Assembly: GCA_009782655.1 (NCBI GenBank)
Contig: WRIQ01000013.1
Location: 1 to 12,641, forward strand
DNA: 12,641 nt
Direction: 5' to 3'
Source: Prolixibacteraceae bacterium
Lineage (GTDB): Bacteria > Bacteroidota > Bacteroidia > Bacteroidales > Prolixibacteraceae
Positions 9,509 to 12,641 of the stretch are shown piece by piece. Below the pieces are notes generated by a model. The model was not told the DNA's origin, did no database searches, and worked only from the letters and a program-made list of their open reading frames with translations. The position numbers and the translations under genes are program-made. Every line of letters starts with the position of its first letter. Within the stretch, counting starts at the first letter, position 1.

Positions 9509-10432
9509 ATGAAAAATTTACTTTCAATTACTTTAATTTTTTCACTTGCCGTTTTATGTTCATGTGGCGGAGGAAAAGTAAAAACTGTTGCTGAAACTGA
9601 GGGAGAACTTTATGCTCCCGGTGCAAAAACTACTTATGTAGACGTTGCCAAAAAAGGCATATCCGAAACAGATACAATCCCTGCTCATACGATTATTGAA
9701 AATCCGCAGGTGAATCTCAGCGCTTTTCCTGTTGACAAAGACGGGTATATTATTTTGTTCGACGGCTCCTGCACGAAAGGCTGGCGCGGTTACGGAAAAG
9801 AGCATCTGCCGGGAAAATGGGTCATCGAAGAGAATACCCTGAAATTCTCCGGATCGGGAGGTGGAGAAGCGCAGGAAGCCGATGGCGGCGACATTATCTT
9901 TGCGCATAAATTTAAAAACTTCGAAGTATCCATTGACTGGAAAGTTTCGAAGGGAGCAAATTCCGGTATCTTCTACTTGGCGCAGGAAATAGGAGGAGCT
10001 AGAAACGCCAACGGAAGATTTAGAATGGAGCCGATTTATATCTCTTCTCCCGAAAGCCAAGTGTTGGACAACGAAAACCATGTGGACGCCAAAATGGGAA
10101 AAGACGGGAACCGCAAGTCTTCTTCGTTGTATGATATGATTCCCGCCAAGCCGCAAAATGCAAAACCTTTTGGTGAGTGGAACAACACAACCATCACTGT
10201 ATTTAAAGGAACCGTTTTGCATGCTCAAAATGGCGAAAACGTACTTGAATATCACTTGTGGACTCCGCAGTGGACTGAAATGTTACAGGCAAGCAAATTC
10301 AGCCTGAAATCATGGCCTTTGGCATTCGAATTATTAAACAATTGCGGTGGAGCAAACCGCGAAGGTTATATAGGATTGCAGGATCATGGCGACGACGTTT
10401 GGTTCCGCAATATCAAAATTAAAGAATTGTAA
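9509..10432 (+). CDS. DUF1080 (3-keto-disaccharide hydrolase-like) lipoprotein
   Basis: A 307-residue secreted protein. Residues 1-19 form a lipoprotein signal peptide (MKNLLSITLIFSLAVLCSC) with C19 as the probable lipidated cysteine after L-C-S. A linker of about 55 residues leads to a single DUF1080 domain, about residues 78-307. That domain opens with IILFDGSCTKGW (D85, G86, W92), has the central DWKVSKGANSGIFYL strand, and ends with GYIGLQDHGDDVWFRNIKIKEL, the classic end of the family. Members have a concanavalin-like beta-sandwich fold, and some act on 3-keto-glycosides; the substrate here is unknown. Several acidic residues do not follow the lipobox, so surface export by the Bacteroidota export signal is not evident. 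The start at 9509 is chosen because it begins a perfect signal peptide and lies just downstream of a promoter; an extended frame to 9422 is rejected. It is monocistronic, with its own promoter and terminator. Confidence 0.92.
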   Translation: MKNLLSITLIFSLAVLCSCGGGKVKTVAETEGELYAPGAKTTYVDVAKKGISETDTIPAHTIIENPQVNLSAFPVDKDGYIILFDGSCTKGWRGYGKEHLPGKWVIEENTLKFSGSGGGEAQEADGGDIIFAHKFKNFEVSIDWKVSKGANSGIFYLAQEIGGARNANGRFRMEPIYISSPESQVLDNENHVDAKMGKDGNRKSSSLYDMIPAKPQNAKPFGEWNNTTITVFKGTVLHAQNGENVLEYHLWTPQWTEMLQASKFSLKSWPLAFELLNNCGGANREGYIGLQDHGDDVWFRNIKIKEL

Positions 10433-10454
10433 GATATTTTAGATTTTATTCTGT

Positions 10455-10483
10455 AAGCTGCCCTCGCAAGGGCGGCTTTTTTT
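10455..10483 (+). terminator. Intrinsic terminator after the DUF1080 gene
   Basis: A 10-bp stem (10455-10464 with 10469-10478, one T-G wobble) around a 4-base loop CGCA is followed by a run of T ending at 10483. It starts 22 bases after the stop codon. Both the stability of the GC-rich stem and the T-run fit a Rho-independent terminator on the plus strand. Confidence 0.9.
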
Positions 10484-10570
10484 ATGGCACACGGCGACCC
10501 TGCAATATTTCAAAAACAAAAAAACGATTGGCAACCGGCTTTTAAAGCCCTATGTTTTGAAAAGGCTCGT

Positions 10571-10700
10571 ATTAATTGAAAATTGAGAGTTGAATCGCTC
10601 CGCGAATGAGCGTTTGTAGCCGTGCGCTTCCGAACACGGCTATAAACCCGCAGGCACTATGTGCCTCTGCAAAAGGGTTTCAATTTACAATTTTAATTTT
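10571..10700. repeat. Intergenic multi-hairpin element with imperfect inverted arms
   Basis: The 419-bp gap between the DUF1080 and ppdK genes holds no convincing gene but is rich in structure. Three hairpins follow one another: a 5-bp stem (10596-10600 with 10608-10612), a 13-bp stem with one G-T wobble (10612-10624 with 10635-10647, 10-base loop), and a 6-bp stem with a 3-base loop (10652-10657 with 10661-10666, extended by 2 bp past a bulge). Their AT-rich flanks, 10579-10594 and 10679-10694, are inverted copies matching at 13 of 16 positions. This layout resembles a non-coding palindromic repeat (REP- or MITE-like), but repetition elsewhere cannot be seen from one window. It lies upstream of the likely ppdK promoter, so it is probably not part of that leader. 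The stretch 10484-10560 shows only a short palindrome at 10537-10549. Confidence 0.5.
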
Positions 10701-10742
10701 ATCCTTTAAAATTGTTACAAAAAATGAGATTGCAGTTCATTA

Positions 10743-10776
10743 TTGTAAAGGTTTTTTATTTCTTTTAATATCTTTG
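10743..10776 (+). promoter_or_regulatory. Candidate ppdK promoter
   Basis: TATCTTTG at 10769-10776 matches the -7 box TAnnTTTG. The nearest TTG, at 10743-10745, leaves a 23-base spacer, longer than usual, so the -33 part is uncertain. The leader before the ppdK start would be about 70 bases and is AT-rich. Confidence 0.45.
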
Positions 10777-10851
10777 CCGTTTTTCAAAAATTTAGAAAAT
10801 CAAACGATCACTGAACAATAAGAAACAATTTTAAATATAAACGATAAAAGT

Positions 10852-12641
10852 ATGGCAAAGTACGTTTACACTTTTGGCGCAGGAAAAGCCGAAGGAAAAG
10901 CAAACATGAAAGAACTGCTCGGCGGGAAAGGAGCAAATTTGGCAGAAATGAACTTAATAGGCGTTCCGGTACCTCCCGGATTTACCATTACTACGGAAGT
11001 ATGCACGCTCTACAACGAAAAAGGGAAAGAATACACTTTTGACTTAATAAAAGGGGAAGTTGAACAAGCCGTTAAACTGATTGAACAACAGACCGGCACC
11101 CTGTGGGGCGACAAGAGCAATCCTTGTCTGGTCTCGGTTCGTTCGGGTGCACGCGCTTCTATGCCCGGAATGATGGACACCGTGTTGAACCTCGGCATGA
11201 ACGACGAAGCCGTGGAAGGAATCGCCCGCAAAACTAACAACGACCGTTTTGCCTGGGATTCGTACCGCCGTTTTGTCCAGATGTTTGGCGACGTGGTGCT
11301 CGACATGAAACCGCGCAGCAAAGAAGAAATCGACCCGTTCGAGGAAATCATCGAAGAGATGAAGGAAGAAAAAGGCATCCAGCTTGACACACAATTCACT
11401 ACCGACGATCTCAAAGAATTGGTAAAACGCTTTAAAGAAGCGGTATATAAAGTCACCGGAAAAATTTTTCCCACCGATCCGTGGGAACAACTTTGGGGTG
11501 CCGTCGCTGCTGTTTTCAACAGTTGGAACAACGAGCGCGCCATCTTCTATCGCCGCCTGAACCAGATACCCGACGAATGGGGAACCGCCGTCAATGTGCA
11601 GGCAATGGTTTTCGGCAACATGGGATTGACCTCCGGAACAGGTGTCGCTTTTACGCGCGATGCAGGAACAGGCGAAAACCTCTTCAACGGCGAATATCTG
11701 CTGAACGCACAGGGTGAAGATGTGGTTGCCGGAATCCGCACACCGCAGCAAATCACTTTGGAAGGTTCGCTACGGTGGGCGCAGTCGCAAGGAGTGTCCG
11801 AAGAGGATCGCGCTTCGCGTTATCCGTCGCTGGAGGAAGCCATGCCCGAAATCTACAAGCAACTTTTCGATACGCAGAAAAAACTGGAAAACCATAACCG
11901 CGACATGCAAGACCTTGAGTTTACCATTCAGGAAGGGAAGTTATGGCTCTTGCAAACCCGCAACGGTAAGCGAACAGGCGCGGCCATGGTGAAAATAGCT
12001 GTTGATATGCTCCGCGAAGGAATGATAGACGAAAAAACAGCCCTGCTCCGCATCGAGCCCAACAAGTTGGATGAGCTGTTGCATCCCGTCTTCGATACCA
12101 ATGCGCTGAAAAGTACCAAGGCGCTGGCCAAAGGACTGCCGGCTTCGCCGGGCGCGGCATCCGGGCAGATTGTATTTTTTGCCGACGAAGCTCTGCGTTT
12201 CGATAAAACTATTTTGGTTCGTCAGGAGACGTCTCCCGAAGATTTGGAGGGAATGCACGTGGCGAAGGGAATTCTAACGGCGCGTGGAGGAATGACTTCG
12301 CACGCCGCAGTGGTAGCCCGCGGAATGGGGAAATGTTGCGTGTCGGGCGCCGGTTCGCTGAAAATCAATTATAAAACGCGCACCATGATTGTCGACGGGC
12401 AAGAATTTAAAGAGGGCGACTGGATTTCGCTCAACGGCTCTACAGGCGAAGTGTACGAAGGAAAAGTGAAAACCCAGGATCCCGATTTGAGCGGCGATTT
12501 TGGCGCCATCATGGAACTCTCCGAAAAATTTACCCGCATGTCTGTTCGCACCAATGCCGATACGCCTTTGGATGCTAAAGTGGCGCGCGGTTTCGGAGCT
12601 AAAGGAATCGGATTGTGCCGGACTGAACATATGTTTTTCGA
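10852..12641 (+). CDS. ppdK: Pyruvate, phosphate dikinase (3' end outside window)
   Basis: The frame is open from the ATG at 10852 to the window edge, giving 596 residues of an enzyme expected to be about 900. It interconverts pyruvate + ATP + Pi with PEP + AMP + PPi in the cytoplasm, and in Bacteroidota may serve glycolysis or gluconeogenesis. The N-terminal ATP-grasp part covers about 1-375, with [10 protein letters not shown] at 24-33, [21 protein letters not shown] at 95-115 and the closing LQTR at 367-370. The swivelling phosphohistidine domain carries [16 protein letters not shown], where H484 is the catalytic histidine. The PEP/pyruvate barrel begins at [12 protein letters not shown] (564 on) and reaches [12 protein letters not shown] with R590. 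H484 and R590 are both offset by 29 from H455 and R561 of the Clostridium symbiosum enzyme, which supports an intact reading frame. I translated the whole stretch and found no stop or shift. Confidence 0.97.
   Translation, partial: MAKYVYTFGAGKAEGKANMKELLGGKGANLAEMNLIGVPVPPGFTITTEVCTLYNEKGKEYTFDLIKGEVEQAVKLIEQQTGTLWGDKSNPCLVSVRSGARASMPGMMDTVLNLGMNDEAVEGIARKTNNDRFAWDSYRRFVQMFGDVVLDMKPRSKEEIDPFEEIIEEMKEEKGIQLDTQFTTDDLKELVKRFKEAVYKVTGKIFPTDPWEQLWGAVAAVFNSWNNERAIFYRRLNQIPDEWGTAVNVQAMVFGNMGLTSGTGVAFTRDAGTGENLFNGEYLLNAQGEDVVAGIRTPQQITLEGSLRWAQSQGVSEEDRASRYPSLEEAMPEIYKQLFDTQKKLENHNRDMQDLEFTIQEGKLWLLQTRNGKRTGAAMVKIAVDMLREGMIDEKTALLRIEPNKLDELLHPVFDTNALKSTKALAKGLPASPGAASGQIVFFADEALRFDKTILVRQETSPEDLEGMHVAKGILTARGGMTSHAAVVARGMGKCCVSGAGSLKINYKTRTMIVDGQEFKEGDWISLNGSTGEVYEGKVKTQDPDLSGDFGAIMELSEKFTRMSVRTNADTPLDAKVARGFGAKGIGLCRTEHMFF

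Noticed and set aside
10537..10549. GGCTTT-T-AAAGCC palindrome
   Set aside because: A short palindrome in AT-rich DNA with no T-run or flanking context; likely chance.
10606..10821. 71-codon open frame in the gap before ppdK
   Set aside because: It runs through the hairpins and the ppdK promoter region, and its C-terminal part is translated AT-rich leader; no family resemblance.

Overview
The window is ordinary chromosomal DNA of a Bacteroidota bacterium, most likely of the order Bacteroidales. Three things point there. The protein types fit: a Bacteroidota-style AlaRS, a fused CcsBA, a DUF1080 lipoprotein and a PPDK whose landmark residues are shifted by about 29 positions from the clostridial enzyme. 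Several intergenic regions carry the Bacteroidota -7 box TAnnTTTG. Start codons lack clear Shine-Dalgarno sequences and sit in A/T-rich leaders. I see no insertion sequence, phage gene, CRISPR array, tRNA or rRNA.

Layout. Minus strand, left end: a small MerR-family regulator (30-398) and, upstream of it, a membrane-anchored M23 (LytM-type) murein peptidase (593-1567). Across a 163-bp divergent intergenic region, the plus strand carries alaS (1731-4376), whose last 8 bases overlap the start of a fused ResB/CcsA cytochrome c synthase gene (4369-7470). A long-chain acyl-CoA ligase (7507-9303) follows 36 bp later. These three genes look like one transcription unit. Next is a monocistronic DUF1080 lipoprotein gene (9509-10432) with its own promoter and a strong intrinsic terminator (10455-10483). 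A 419-bp gap holds a cluster of hairpins flanked by imperfect inverted arms. The window ends inside a pyruvate, phosphate dikinase gene (10852 to the right edge, about two thirds present).

Function. The genes are housekeeping and central-metabolism functions: tRNA charging, heme attachment to periplasmic cytochromes c, fatty-acid activation, cell-wall remodelling and PEP/pyruvate interconversion. Apart from the alaS-ccsBA-acyl-CoA ligase arrangement they do not form one pathway. The most interesting unexplained items are the multi-hairpin intergenic element at about 10571-10700 and a complete Sec-signal-like segment, beginning with its own methionine, at the junction of the two halves of the CcsBA fusion. 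I found no convincing new multi-gene system here.
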